Assembly: GCA_016715425.1 (NCBI GenBank)
Contig: JADKAC010000005.1
Span: 434,001 to 498,000 of the forward strand
Reading direction: 5' to 3'
Origin: Bacteroidota bacterium
GTDB lineage: Bacteria; Bacteroidota; Bacteroidia; Chitinophagales; BACL12
DNA: 64,000 nt
Part shown: positions 32,517 through 41,836 of the stretch, piece by piece
How positions within the stretch are numbered: position 1 is the stretch's first letter
Layout: each line of letters opens with the position of its first letter
Notes under the pieces: generated by a model
The model's input: only the letters and a program-made list of their open reading frames with translations
What the model was told of the DNA's origin: nothing
Database searches by the model: none
Made by a program: the position numbers and the translations under genes

Positions 32517-34964
32517 ATGTTACGCAACAGCTTTACTGCGATGTTGATGATAATGTTTTCTGCATTATCGTTTGGGCAAACATCTACAGCAACAATTTAT
32601 GGAACAATCACCGACACAAATGGGGTGCGTAAAGCAGATGTGAATGTGGTGATTTTGGGTAAGTCCGGCGTGGGTACTAATTCAAATGATGAAGGATATT
32701 ATTTATTAGAAGTGGAAGCTGGTGATACTGTGGTGCTGGCTTTTTCTTTTACGGGATATCAAATAGTTTATAAAAAAGTATTTGCCGAAGAGGGTAAAAC
32801 TTATAAGATGAATGTGCGCATGAAATCGGAATTGTCGTTGGAAACTGTGGTGATAACGGAGAACAGGCGCAATGAAATGATAATGCAAATCCCGATTGAA
32901 GAAATAGAATATATTCCTGATCCAACAGGAGATCCGATAATTGCATTGCTGAAAAAATATGTTACTTCAAATAATGAATTGAGTTCGCAATATTCTGTGC
33001 GAGGTGGAAATTTTGATGAGAACTTAGTATATGTTAATGACTTTGAAATTTATCGTCCATTATTAATTCGTTCCGGTCAACAAGAGGGATTGACATTTGC
33101 CAATTATGATTTAATTCAATCGGTTTCATTTTCTGCAGGCGGTTTTGAAGCAAGATTCGGCGATAAACTTTCAAGCGTATTAGATATTCAATATAAAAAA
33201 CCAAAAGAATTTGAAGCGGGTGTTACAGCAAGTTTTCTGGGTGGATCTTTTTATATCAATAATGGAAGTCCGAATAAAAAAATGTATTCCTTATTTGGTG
33301 CCCGATATAAAACCACACAGTATCTTTTAAATTCATTGAGTACACAAGGTGAATACAACCCCGAGTTTTTTGATGTGCAGGGATTATTGGGATTTAATTT
33401 AACCGAGAAAAGTACTTTAGAAATACTCGGCAATTACTCTTATAACAAATACAATTTTATTCCTGTGTCAAGCGAAACATCCACAGGAGTTGTAAATAAT
33501 ATTCTTCGGTTGGAAGTATTTTTTGATGGCCAGGAAGTAGATAAATATGTTACAGGTTTCGGGGGTATTTCATATCAATACAGACCAAATCAATCTACAG
33601 GATATAAATTATTATTATCGGGTTATCGCTCGTTAGAAGATGAAACTTTTGACATCATCGGCGATTATTGGTTGGGAGTGGTGGAAACAAATCCGGGTGA
33701 TGAAGATTACAATGAAATAAAATATGGATTAGGTTCTGGTACGTTTCAAAATTTTGCCCGCAATTATTTGGATGTAAATGTTTCTAATCTTGGATTGGAA
33801 GCGTATGCTGAAAAAGGTGCACATTATATTCGTTATGGAGGCAGAGTGCAATATGAATTTGTGAATGATGTATTGAAAGAGTGGGAGATGGTGGATTCAG
33901 CAGGATACTCTTTACCCTATACCGGCGAGCAAGTGCTGGTGAAAGAGTATTTTAGTTCAAATATCAATTTACAAAGCATGCGCTACAATGCGTTTGTGCA
34001 GGATACCTGGTCACCGGAATTTAATCCCAATATATTTTTTACTGCAGGAGTGCGCTCGCAGTATTGGGATGTAAATAAAGAATTGACAATTTCTCCAAGA
34101 GCACAAATGGCATGGAAACCGGTGTGGAATAAAACAGATACCAGCTTTTATGATATTGTAATTAAAGCGGCAGTTGGTTTATATCATCAACCACCTTTTT
34201 ACAGAGAGTTGCGCAATCTGGATGGTGTAATAAATGAAGATGTGTTATCACAAAAATCTATACATATTTTAATTGGTGCTGATTATAATTTCAAAGCATG
34301 GGACAGAGATTTTAAATTTATTACGGAGCTGTATTATAAATATTTATACGACTTGAATCCTTATGATTTAGAAAATGTACGCATTCGTTATTATGGTGAA
34401 AATATGGCAACAGGTTATTCGGCCGGAGTTGATTTTAGATTATTTGGTGAAATTGTAGAAGATGCCGATTCATGGATTTCACTTAGCTTAATGCAATCCA
34501 GAGAAAATATTGATGGTGATTCTACTTTCACCGACAATGGTGAATTAGAAGCTCGTGGATATATTCCAAGACCTACAGATCAATTTTTTAACTTCGGTAT
34601 GTTCTTTCAGGATTATATACCCGGCAATAAAAATTTTAAAGTACATCTCAACTTTTTATATGGCTCCGGATTACCTTTTGGACCACCGGACAATCCTTAC
34701 TATCGTAATTCATTTCGCATTCCCGCATATCGTCGTGTAGATATTGGATTCTCTGTTTTGTTGCTAGATAAAAATCGTCAGCGAGGAGATAAAATGTGGA
34801 ATCATATAAATAATCTCTGGGCAGGAATTGAAGTATTTAATTTGTTGGGAGTATCTAATACAATTTCTTATGTCTGGGTAAAAGATATTAATGATGTTCA
34901 ATATGCATTTCCAAATTACTTGACAGACAGAAGAGTGAATTTGAAAATTATAATGAAAATATAG
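32517..34964 (+). CDS. TonB-dependent receptor with CarboxypepD-like N-terminal domain
   Basis: 815-residue outer-membrane receptor. Signal peptide (to about 22, SALSFGQ), then a CarboxypepD_reg-like beta-sandwich (STATIYGTITDTNGVRKADVNVVI..., about 25-105), a plug domain (YSVRGGNFDENLVYVNDFEIYRP, about 158-180; SFSAGGFEARFGDKLSSVLDI) and a 22-strand-type barrel ending VNLKIIMKI. The layout is that of FecA/SusC-like proteins of Bacteroidota, but no SusD gene is adjacent, so the ligand is unknown. 26 bases separate it from rpe; whether they share a transcript is unclear. Confidence 0.88.
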   Translation: MLRNSFTAMLMIMFSALSFGQTSTATIYGTITDTNGVRKADVNVVILGKSGVGTNSNDEGYYLLEVEAGDTVVLAFSFTGYQIVYKKVFAEEGKTYKMNVRMKSELSLETVVITENRRNEMIMQIPIEEIEYIPDPTGDPIIALLKKYVTSNNELSSQYSVRGGNFDENLVYVNDFEIYRPLLIRSGQQEGLTFANYDLIQSVSFSAGGFEARFGDKLSSVLDIQYKKPKEFEAGVTASFLGGSFYINNGSPNKKMYSLFGARYKTTQYLLNSLSTQGEYNPEFFDVQGLLGFNLTEKSTLEILGNYSYNKYNFIPVSSETSTGVVNNILRLEVFFDGQEVDKYVTGFGGISYQYRPNQSTGYKLLLSGYRSLEDETFDIIGDYWLGVVETNPGDEDYNEIKYGLGSGTFQNFARNYLDVNVSNLGLEAYAEKGAHYIRYGGRVQYEFVNDVLKEWEMVDSAGYSLPYTGEQVLVKEYFSSNINLQSMRYNAFVQDTWSPEFNPNIFFTAGVRSQYWDVNKELTISPRAQMAWKPVWNKTDTSFYDIVIKAAVGLYHQPPFYRELRNLDGVINEDVLSQKSIHILIGADYNFKAWDRDFKFITELYYKYLYDLNPYDLENVRIRYYGENMATGYSAGVDFRLFGEIVEDADSWISLSLMQSRENIDGDSTFTDNGELEARGYIPRPTDQFFNFGMFFQDYIPGNKNFKVHLNFLYGSGLPFGPPDNPYYRNSFRIPAYRRVDIGFSVLLLDKNRQRGDKMWNHINNLWAGIEVFNLLGVSNTISYVWVKDINDVQYAFPNYLTDRRVNLKIIMKI

Positions 34965-35208
34965 TTTGGAGTATTGGGTATCGGTTATCAGACAGTTGAC
35001 AATTGACAGTTGACAATTGACATTGAAAAAAACGAACTACTGATTACTCATTCATATATAATTTACAATTTAGCATTTACCATTCTTTATTTCTTTCGCT
35101 TTTCCAAATTCCCCAATTCCCCAATTCTACAGTTCTACGATTCTACAGTTCTACGATTCTACAGGTCTACATTTTAGCCATCGCCTTCGCTTTTGCCTTC
35201 GCCCTTCC
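34965..35208. repeat. Repeat-filled region between convergent genes
   Basis: It begins GGAGTATTGGGTATCGG, then two exact 14-base units GACAGTTGACAATT (34991-35004, 35005-35018). Further on, AATTCCCC words and an alternation of ATTCTACAGTTCTACG units fill 35106-35165. The 21-base word at 35174-35194 is identical to 22999-23019. Confidence 0.7.
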
Positions 35209-36870
35209 TCAATCCACCCCCATTAATTCTTTCGCATTTTCAAACGCCGCTTTCGATGGATTTTCTCCACTTAACATCAGTGCAATTTCTTGAATACGAT
35301 CCTCCTTATTAAGTAGTCGGAGATGTGTGGTTGTATTATTTTTTTCTATTTGCTTAAACACTTTTAAATGGTGTTTTCCTTTGGCAGCTATTTGTGGTAA
35401 ATGTGTAATTGCAATCACCTGATGATTCACAGAAAGTTTTTCTAAAATCACTCCAACTTTCATTGCCGTATCGCCTGAAACTCCTGAATCTATTTCATCA
35501 AAAATTAATGTAGGTAATGCAGTGTTTTTTGCAATAAGTGATTTGATGCTTAACATTAATCTCGACAACTCTCCACCGGAAGCCACTTTTTTAATATCCT
35601 GTAAAGCGCTTCCTGGATTTGCAGAAAAAGTAAATTGAATACTATCACCACCAGTCTTATTTAATTGCTCTGCTGAAAAATGATGATCTACTTTTAAAAT
35701 GGCTGATTGCATACCTACTTCTTTAAGTAGTTGAGCTACATTTTTTTCGAATGGTGCAAATTGTTTTTTGCGTAAATCAGAAATTGATTTTGCATGTTCA
35801 ACTACATCCTTTAATTGTTGCGACACTTGTTTGCGCAATGCAGAAATATTATCCGATGCATTTTCGATTTGTGAAAATTGCGTTTGGAAATTTTGTTGAA
35901 TTTCTAGCAATTCATTTACAGAGGAAACATTATGTTTCTTTTGCAAATGATAAAGTGAATCCAAAACACTTTGAACTGTTGTCAATGTATTTGGATCTGC
36001 AGATATTTTATCGGCTTGTTGTGTGAGGTCGGAAACAATATCCTGAAGTTCTAATTTATTACTCTCTAAACGTTGAATAGAACTCTCTAAATCAGGTGCA
36101 AATTTTCTGATAGATTGCAATTTACTTGTAGCATCACGCATTAAATCAATCGCATTAAATTCTGCATCTTGCAATATCTGAAGTGTTTCAAAAACTCCAC
36201 GTTTTATTTCTTCTGCATGCGTAAGTTGTTGCAAAGTATTTTCTAATTCCTCTTGATTAATATCTTCAAGTTTTGCTGTTGTTAATTCCTTTAATTGAAA
36301 TTCTATATAATCTTTATCTTTTTCTGCTTTTGCTGCATTTTCAATTGCTTCTTTCAATACTTGTTCTGAAGATTTCCAGGTATTAAATAGTTTTTGATAT
36401 GCAGGAAGTAATTTATTTGTTGATGCAAGACTATCAATTACCATCAATTGAAATTTAGAATCTGCTAATGCTAAAGTTTCGTGTTGCGAATGTATTTGTA
36501 TCAGGTTATCTGCTAATTGTTGCAACACAGAAAGTGTAACAGGTGTATCATTAATAAATGCTCGTGATTTTCCTGATTCATTTAATTCACGACGAATAAT
36601 AGTTTCATCCGCATAATCAATATCTGCATTTTCAAAAAATAGTTGAAGCTCATATCCTTTTAAAAAGAACAAGCCTTCAATTATGCATTTGCCGGAATTT
36701 TTAAATAATATTTTTGAATCAGCTCTTGCACCTAATAATAAACCTAATGCACCCAACAGAATGGATTTACCTGCGCCAGTTTCACCGGTAATAATATTTA
36801 ACCCTGCAGAAAAATCAATTTCTGCATTTTCAATAATAGCGTAATTGGATATGTTGAGTTTACGTAGCAA
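35209..36870 (-). CDS. recN: DNA repair protein RecN
   Basis: SMC-like ATPase acting in recombinational repair of double-strand breaks. The 553-residue product has Walker A GETGAGKSILLGALGLLLGARAD (about 29-51), a central coiled coil (about 160-370, Leu/Glu/Gln/Lys-rich) and ABC signature/Walker B in ASGGELSRLMLSIKSLI...PTLIFDEIDSGVSGDTA (about 425-467). The start is TTG at 36870: it gives MLRKLNISNYAIIENAEIDF, matching the usual RecN N-terminus, and no in-frame ATG is better placed. Last gene of the bamD-rpoZ-coaBC-DUF4835-recN series. Confidence 0.93.
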   Translation of the reverse strand: MLRKLNISNYAIIENAEIDFSAGLNIITGETGAGKSILLGALGLLLGARADSKILFKNSGKCIIEGLFFLKGYELQLFFENADIDYADETIIRRELNESGKSRAFINDTPVTLSVLQQLADNLIQIHSQHETLALADSKFQLMVIDSLASTNKLLPAYQKLFNTWKSSEQVLKEAIENAAKAEKDKDYIEFQLKELTTAKLEDINQEELENTLQQLTHAEEIKRGVFETLQILQDAEFNAIDLMRDATSKLQSIRKFAPDLESSIQRLESNKLELQDIVSDLTQQADKISADPNTLTTVQSVLDSLYHLQKKHNVSSVNELLEIQQNFQTQFSQIENASDNISALRKQVSQQLKDVVEHAKSISDLRKKQFAPFEKNVAQLLKEVGMQSAILKVDHHFSAEQLNKTGGDSIQFTFSANPGSALQDIKKVASGGELSRLMLSIKSLIAKNTALPTLIFDEIDSGVSGDTAMKVGVILEKLSVNHQVIAITHLPQIAAKGKHHLKVFKQIEKNNTTTHLRLLNKEDRIQEIALMLSGENPSKAAFENAKELMGVD

Positions 36871-36926
36871 ATTAAAATAATTGTATGGGGTAAAATTAAT
36901 AGGTGCAACGCAAGTAGAAAACAGAA

Positions 36927-37826
36927 TTAATTTCCGCCAACCAAAGATTGATATTTTTGAATGTTAACCGGATCTAATTTCATTAGAAAATTTGCTGCCT
37001 TTGCTCTATCCTGAGGAATTGCCTTTGAAAAAATTCCTACTAACTCATCAGATTTTGCAGTAAAAAATAATTGCACATACATGCTGTTCGGATTCGATTT
37101 ATTGATATTGTCAATACTTTGAAGATTACCCAAAACTACTTTTACGGCATCGGCAGGCTTTTCACTCATTTGATCTAAGGCTTGTCTATGATAACTGTAA
37201 TATACATCTCGCAACCCGGCATATTTCACATCCAAAATATTATTTATCAGCCAATATCTGTTGCGTGTTCCATCATACGCCTTCCATCCTTTTTCTTCAC
37301 GGGATGTTGCCTGAGTTACAATAGTAAACGCTTTTTGAAAGTATTTTTCGCCACCCTTGTCGCTAAACGTATCGTAATCCATTCCTATAATTATAAAAGC
37401 ATAAAATGCAAGTGAGGAAGTGAGATTAGATTGAAATGTGTTTTCATTAAAGTCCAACGGTTCATATTCTGTATAAGCAAATTCAAAATCTTTGTCCACT
37501 GTATTTACAACTGTAGAATTATAATCAGTACCAAAAACAGGTCTTCTGGAAATAATACTTGCTTGCGCTTTATATCTGCCTGCAGATTGTTCTTCGGTAA
37601 CGGTAATAATTATTTCACAATCAATTTTTTCTTCCGGGAGAAATATATCATCCGTCCAGCGACGATTATTCATAAATTCCCGAATAGCAGTTTCTAATGT
37701 TTTAAAAACTTTCACATCTGTTGTGGTAAGCTGTTGTGTATTAATTGTAATTCCACAACGCAATTCCTGTGCAATTGAAAACTGTGCAGAACAGATTAGA
37801 AAAATGAAAAAAAGTAAATTACGCAT
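36927..37826 (-). CDS. DUF4835 family protein, exported
   Basis: 299 residues from the ATG at 37826, giving a clear signal peptide (RNLLFFIFLICSAQFSIAQ); a longer frame from 37871 would begin inside coaBC. Mature start ELRCGITINTQQLTTTDVKVFKTLETAIREFMNNRRWTDDIF is typical of DUF4835. The family is Bacteroidota-specific and conserved next to coaBC and recN. I recall a possible T9SS link for it but cannot support that from sequence. The gene overlaps the end of coaBC by 8 bases. Confidence 0.8.
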   Translation of the reverse strand: MRNLLFFIFLICSAQFSIAQELRCGITINTQQLTTTDVKVFKTLETAIREFMNNRRWTDDIFLPEEKIDCEIIITVTEEQSAGRYKAQASIISRRPVFGTDYNSTVVNTVDKDFEFAYTEYEPLDFNENTFQSNLTSSLAFYAFIIIGMDYDTFSDKGGEKYFQKAFTIVTQATSREEKGWKAYDGTRNRYWLINNILDVKYAGLRDVYYSYHRQALDQMSEKPADAVKVVLGNLQSIDNINKSNPNSMYVQLFFTAKSDELVGIFSKAIPQDRAKAANFLMKLDPVNIQKYQSLVGGN

Positions 37827-39036
37827 ATAGAGTTTTGCTGATATATCTCGTGATGTCTTTTGCAACTTCAATTTTTGTCTTTAACTCAAATGTAGAAATA
37901 TTATTATGCTTATCCAATATGGTAATCTTATTGGTGTCATGCCCAAAGCCTGCACCTGCATCAGATAATATATTCAATACAATGATATCCAGATTTTTTT
38001 GTTGTAATTTTTTTTGTGCATTTGCAATAGCATCATTTGTTTCTAATGCAAAACCGACAATCAATTGATTTTTCTTTTTGCAGGCACTTAATGTTGCGAG
38101 TATATCAATTGTTTTTTCAAGTTGAATACTTATTTCTTTGGTATCTGCTGATTTTTTTATTTTAATAGTTGAAATATTTTTTGGGGTAAAATCAGCTACT
38201 GCAGCAGCGGAAATAAAAATATTACAGCTATCGAATTCTTTAGCCGTTTCTTCGAACATTTCGGCAGCAGATTCCACAGCAATAGTTTTAATTGGAGATG
38301 GCAGCTCAGGTAAATTAACAGGGCCATGTACCATAGTAACATCTGCACCACAAGCATGTAAAATTTCTGCTAATGCAAATCCCATTTTACCACTGGAATG
38401 ATTGCCGATAAAACGCACCGGATCAATCTTTTCATAAGTAGGTCCGGCAGTTATCACAATCTTTTTTCCTATAAAGGAGGGAAGGTCTTGTCTAATAAAA
38501 AAGTGGTGAATAGATTGCAAAATAATTTCAGGTTCTGCCATTCTGCCTTTACCATGCAGGCCACTTGCAAGCTCACCGGTTCCCGGTTCCACAATAGAAA
38601 TATTTTGTGCAGCAAGTGATTTAATATTTGTTTGAGTTGTGAGATGCAGCCACATATCTAAATCCATGGCAGGGGCAATCATAACCGGACATTTTGCAGA
38701 GAGATAAGTGGCTAATAATAAATTATCGCAAATACCTGTATTCATCTTTGCAATAGTATTAGCAGTGGCAGGTGCAATTATCATCAGCTCAGCCCATAAA
38801 CCTAACTCAACATGATTAAACCAGGCTCCTGTTTGCGGATTAAAAAATTCAATTCCTACGGGATGTTTTGATAAGGCTGAAAAAGTAAGGGGACCAACAA
38901 ATGCGTTTGCACCCGGAGTCATTATTACTTTTACATCGGCACCTTTTTTAATTAAACTTCTGAGCAGGTAAACACTTTTATATGCAGCTATTCCACCACA
39001 CACACCTAACAGGATGCGTTTGCCTTGCAAGGTCAT
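37819..39036 (-). CDS. coaBC: Bifunctional phosphopantothenoylcysteine decarboxylase/phosphopantothenate-cysteine ligase
   Basis: Two consecutive steps of coenzyme A synthesis. The 405-residue product has the FMN-dependent CoaC domain (GKRILLGVCGGIAAYKSVYLLR at the start; APATANTIAKMNTGICDNLL, about 88-107) and the CoaB ligase domain from about residue 185 (KKIVITAGPTYEKIDPVRFIGNHSSGKMGFALAE; ISAAAVADFTPK). The start codon overlaps the rpoZ stop by one base (TAATG). Length and domain order are standard. Confidence 0.95.
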   Translation of the reverse strand: MTLQGKRILLGVCGGIAAYKSVYLLRSLIKKGADVKVIMTPGANAFVGPLTFSALSKHPVGIEFFNPQTGAWFNHVELGLWAELMIIAPATANTIAKMNTGICDNLLLATYLSAKCPVMIAPAMDLDMWLHLTTQTNIKSLAAQNISIVEPGTGELASGLHGKGRMAEPEIILQSIHHFFIRQDLPSFIGKKIVITAGPTYEKIDPVRFIGNHSSGKMGFALAEILHACGADVTMVHGPVNLPELPSPIKTIAVESAAEMFEETAKEFDSCNIFISAAAVADFTPKNISTIKIKKSADTKEISIQLEKTIDILATLSACKKKNQLIVGFALETNDAIANAQKKLQQKNLDIIVLNILSDAGAGFGHDTNKITILDKHNNISTFELKTKIEVAKDITRYISKTLYA

Positions 39037-39380
39037 TATTCACCTGTATTTGTTTCCACTTCTGCATCACGGAAATAGGTATCTCCTTCAATAAATTCAT
39101 TCAACGCTAAAATGGTTGGCTTCGGTAATTTTTCGTAATATTTGGATATTTCTATCTGCTCACGATTTTCAAATACCTCTTCCAAATTATCCTGATGTGT
39201 TGAAAATTCATCAAGTTTTGACTGCAGTTCTGTTAGAATTGTTCCTTTTAATTGAAGGGCTCTTTTGGAAATTATATATATAGATTTATATACATTGCCA
39301 GTTTGATTTTCAATGTGCTGCAAGTTTTGAACTTCAGCAGATGTGGATACACTTTGATTCATTTTTTTAAGATTGTTCAT
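39036..39380 (-). CDS. rpoZ: RNA polymerase omega subunit, Bacteroidota type
   Basis: 114 residues if started at 39380, or 108 from the second ATG at 39362, which lies 4 bases after the bamD stop. Conserved phrases are TGNVYKSIYIISKRALQL, NLEEVFENREQIEISKYYEKLPKP and the following acidic tail. These match what I recall of the Bacteroidota omega/Rpb6-like subunit, which sits between bamD and coaBC in many members of the phylum. Context and sequence agree. Confidence 0.82.
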   Translation of the reverse strand: MNNLKKMNQSVSTSAEVQNLQHIENQTGNVYKSIYIISKRALQLKGTILTELQSKLDEFSTHQDNLEEVFENREQIEISKYYEKLPKPTILALNEFIEGDTYFRDAEVETNTGE

Positions 39381-40206
39381 CGCAATTGTAGTTTATTTTT
39401 TCTTGTTCTGATTTTTGTTTAAGAGAAACACTTCGGTCATATAATCCTTTGGCCAAAATGAGAAGATCGCTTTCGGGAAAACGGTCAATAAAGTTTTTAT
39501 ATGCCAGCATTGCCATATCATATCGCTCTGGCTTTTTACAAACAATACTTAAACCCGCATAATTAAAATAGCAACGAATTATCTGCATTGAAATTTCTTC
39601 AGCTTTATCTGTTTCAGGAAAATCCCTAAGTAGATTTTGGTATGTGGTAGCCGCCGCAAGATAATTTTCTGTTTTATAATATAACTCTCCGGATTTATAC
39701 ATCTTTAATTCCAGCTTTGCCCGTAATTCATCCATCAAATCATTTGCTTCAAGCACACGTTCACTCTTCTTATAAGAATCTGTGAAATATTGAAATTCAT
39801 CTAATGCTGAATAGGTAGTTGTTTGATCTAACTCATAACGAGGAGATGCCTTGTATAAACTATAAGCGTTCATATATAAACATTCTTCTGCACGGTAAGA
39901 TTTTGGAAATGTTTTAAAGAAATTTTTAAATAATGCAGACGAAACCAAAAATTGACTTTGACCATAATAGCAATATGCGATATAATATCTGATTTCTTCT
40001 TCTTTAGTGGTTCCAAGATTTACAGTTAATAATTGATCAAGAAGTGGCAATGCCTTTGCATAATTTCCTTCATTATAATATTTCTTTGCCATTTCATCCT
40101 TATTGCCAAAATCATCACTCTTTAGTAATTTATCGTAATTACTACACGAGCTGAAAACCAATAATATAAATGAGAATGCTATAATGGAAATAATCCTGAT
40201 TGACAT
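39367..40206 (-). CDS. bamD: Outer-membrane assembly lipoprotein BamD
   Basis: Lipoprotein of the BAM complex inserting beta-barrel proteins. From the ATG at 40206 the product is 279 residues with a signal peptide ending in the lipobox FSSC, followed by TPR-type repeats (YYNEGNYAKALPLLDQLL, YYGQSQFLVSSALFKNFFKTFPKSYRAEECLYM, YKTENYLAAATTYQNLLRDFPETDKAEE). An upstream in-frame start at 40326 is rejected because a perfect promoter (40215-40245) lies inside that extension. First gene of the operon continuing to recN. Confidence 0.88.
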   Translation of the reverse strand: MSIRIISIIAFSFILLVFSSCSNYDKLLKSDDFGNKDEMAKKYYNEGNYAKALPLLDQLLTVNLGTTKEEEIRYYIAYCYYGQSQFLVSSALFKNFFKTFPKSYRAEECLYMNAYSLYKASPRYELDQTTTYSALDEFQYFTDSYKKSERVLEANDLMDELRAKLELKMYKSGELYYKTENYLAAATTYQNLLRDFPETDKAEEISMQIIRCYFNYAGLSIVCKKPERYDMAMLAYKNFIDRFPESDLLILAKGLYDRSVSLKQKSEQEKINYNCDEQS

Positions 40207-40214
40207 AAGAGGTG

Positions 40215-40245
40215 CAAAGTTAATTAAATAAGCAACAACAGGCAA
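40215..40245 (-). promoter_or_regulatory. Bacteroidota promoter for the bamD operon
   Basis: On the minus strand: TTG (40243-40245), 20-base spacer, TAACTTTG (40215-40222), 8 bases before the bamD ATG at 40206. Both boxes and the spacing match the TTG-N19-21-TAnnTTTG consensus. Confidence 0.75.
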
Positions 40246-40304
40246 TTGAATGCTGTTGTATATGGTATTTTCAGTTGAAATTTTTACCTGAATATTATCT
40301 AAAC

Positions 40305-40312
40305 TATCTTTG
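40305..40312 (+). promoter_or_regulatory. -7 element for the alpha-oxoamine synthase gene
   Basis: TATCTTTG fits TAnnTTTG, 23 bases before the ATG at 40336. The -33 place is TTT. Divergent from the bamD promoter. Confidence 0.5.
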
Positions 40313-40335
40313 CCGAACAAAATCAAATATTTCTT

Positions 40336-41577
40336 ATGGATATTTTTGAAAAGCTACGCAAAGACTTAGGCCCTCTTGGAAAATGGAGTGAGCAAGCTCA
40401 TGGATATTTAATGTTTCCAAAATTAGTTGGAGAAATCAGCAATCACATGCATTTTAATGGGAAAGAACATATCGTTTGGAGTTTAAATAATTATTTGGGT
40501 CTCGCCAATCATCCTGAAGTGAGAAAGGTGGATGCAGAAGCTTCTGCTGAATTTGGACTTGCACTTCCAATGGGAGCAAGAATGATGAGTGGCAACAGTG
40601 ATCATCATGAGAGATTGGAAAAAGAACTTTCCAAATTTGTAAGTAAGGAAGATACTTTCCTTTTGAATTATGGATATCAGGGAATTATGTCCGCAATAGA
40701 TAGCCTTTGTGGTAGACATGATGTGATTGTGTATGACAGCGAATGTCATGCATGCATAATAGATGGAGTGCGATTGCATCAGGGAAAGCGATTTGTTTAT
40801 AAACACAATGAAATAGATAATCTTGAAGTGCAATTAACCAGAGCTACGGAATTAGTAAAAGATACTCCGGGCGGAATATTAGTGATTACAGAAGGTGTGT
40901 TTGGAATGAGCGGTGATCAGGGAAAATTGAAAGAGATCGTTGAATTGAAATCAAAATATGAATTCCGATTGTTAGTGGATGATGCTCATGGATTTGGTAC
41001 TATGGGTAAAACAGGTGCTGGTTGTGGAGAGGAGCAAGGTTGTCAAGATGGCATAGATTTGTATTTTTCCACTTTTGCTAAATCAATGGCAAGTATAGGT
41101 GCATTTATTTCTGGTGATAAAGATATTATCTGGAATTTGCGCTATAATATCCGGTCGCAGATTTTTGCTAAATCTTTACCTATGCCTTTGGTAATTGGAA
41201 ATTTGAAAAGACTTGAGTTACTGAAAACCAGACCGGAATTAAAAGAAAAACTTTGGAAGAATGTGAATATGATTCAGGCCGGTTTCCGTGAACGTGGATT
41301 TAATTTGGGTAATACCGATTCACCGGTAACGCCGGTTTTCTTGCAAGTATCTATTCCCGAAACAATTAAGTTGGTAAAGGATCTACGTGAAAATTATAGT
41401 ATATTTTGTTCCGCAGTTACCTATCCTGTTATTCCAAAGGGTATGTTATTGTTGCGTATTATTCCCACAGCGGTACACACTGAAGAAGATATCCGGAAAA
41501 CATTGGATGCCTTTACCGAAATTCGTAGTAAATTAGAATCAGGTTTTTATGTGAAAAATCTGGAAACTGCGGTTTAA
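40336..41577 (+). CDS. Alpha-oxoamine synthase (serine palmitoyltransferase/KBL-like PLP enzyme)
   Basis: 413-residue fold-type I PLP enzyme of the alpha-oxoamine synthase family, which condenses an amino acid with an acyl-CoA. Visible sites: NNYLGLANHPEV (51-62), MSGNSDHHERLE (84-95), DSECHACIIDG (134-144, with the His138 that stacks on PLP), DDAHGFG (215-221) and the Schiff-base lysine Lys249 in FSTFAKSMASIGAF. It could be a serine palmitoyltransferase for sphingolipids, common in Bacteroidota, or 2-amino-3-ketobutyrate CoA ligase; the N-terminus (DLGPLGKWSEQAHGYLMFPKL) differs from the SPTs I remember, so I leave it unnamed. Confidence 0.82.
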   Translation: MDIFEKLRKDLGPLGKWSEQAHGYLMFPKLVGEISNHMHFNGKEHIVWSLNNYLGLANHPEVRKVDAEASAEFGLALPMGARMMSGNSDHHERLEKELSKFVSKEDTFLLNYGYQGIMSAIDSLCGRHDVIVYDSECHACIIDGVRLHQGKRFVYKHNEIDNLEVQLTRATELVKDTPGGILVITEGVFGMSGDQGKLKEIVELKSKYEFRLLVDDAHGFGTMGKTGAGCGEEQGCQDGIDLYFSTFAKSMASIGAFISGDKDIIWNLRYNIRSQIFAKSLPMPLVIGNLKRLELLKTRPELKEKLWKNVNMIQAGFRERGFNLGNTDSPVTPVFLQVSIPETIKLVKDLRENYSIFCSAVTYPVIPKGMLLLRIIPTAVHTEEDIRKTLDAFTEIRSKLESGFYVKNLETAV

Positions 41578-41638
41578 TTTTAATACCCTGCCACGGTAAA
41601 GAAATTAATTCAATTATTCACTACTTATTGAAAATTTT

Positions 41639-41836
41639 ATGGAGGAGAAATTTGCTCAGTTAAAATCTATTGTTACTATTCTGGAAACAGATATGGAAAA
41701 ATTTGTTCACAAAGGAAATAAATCTGCAGGTATTCGACTTAGAAAAAATTTACAGGAAATGCGTGAATTAGCTGCTGATTTACGAAAAGAAATATTAGCT
41801 ACACGCAACAATACAAAAATGAAAGTCAAGGTTTAA
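41639..41836 (+). CDS. Small histone H1-like basic protein
   Basis: 65 residues, mostly helical and rich in Lys, Arg and Glu: EEKFAQLKSIVTILETDMEKFVHKGNKSAGIRLRKNLQEM...LRKEI, ending KMKVKV. The segment KGNKSAGIRLRKNLQEMRELA resembles the small H1/Hc1-like DNA-binding proteins commonly annotated in Bacteroidota. It may organise DNA, but only composition and this phrase support it. It has its own 61-base leader and converges on dapA with a 4-base overlap. Confidence 0.72.
   Translation: MEEKFAQLKSIVTILETDMEKFVHKGNKSAGIRLRKNLQEMRELAADLRKEILATRNNTKMKVKV

Noticed and set aside
32547..32571. Hairpin in the signal-peptide code of the TonB receptor (ATGATAATG / CATTATCGT)
   Set aside because: Nine pairs with one wobble and a 7-base loop, at nucleotides 31-55 rather than 20-50; too weak and displaced to be grouped with the two perfect hairpins.
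40207..40326. Upstream start for bamD
   Set aside because: A perfect promoter lies inside this extension, and the lipoprotein signal begins at 40206.
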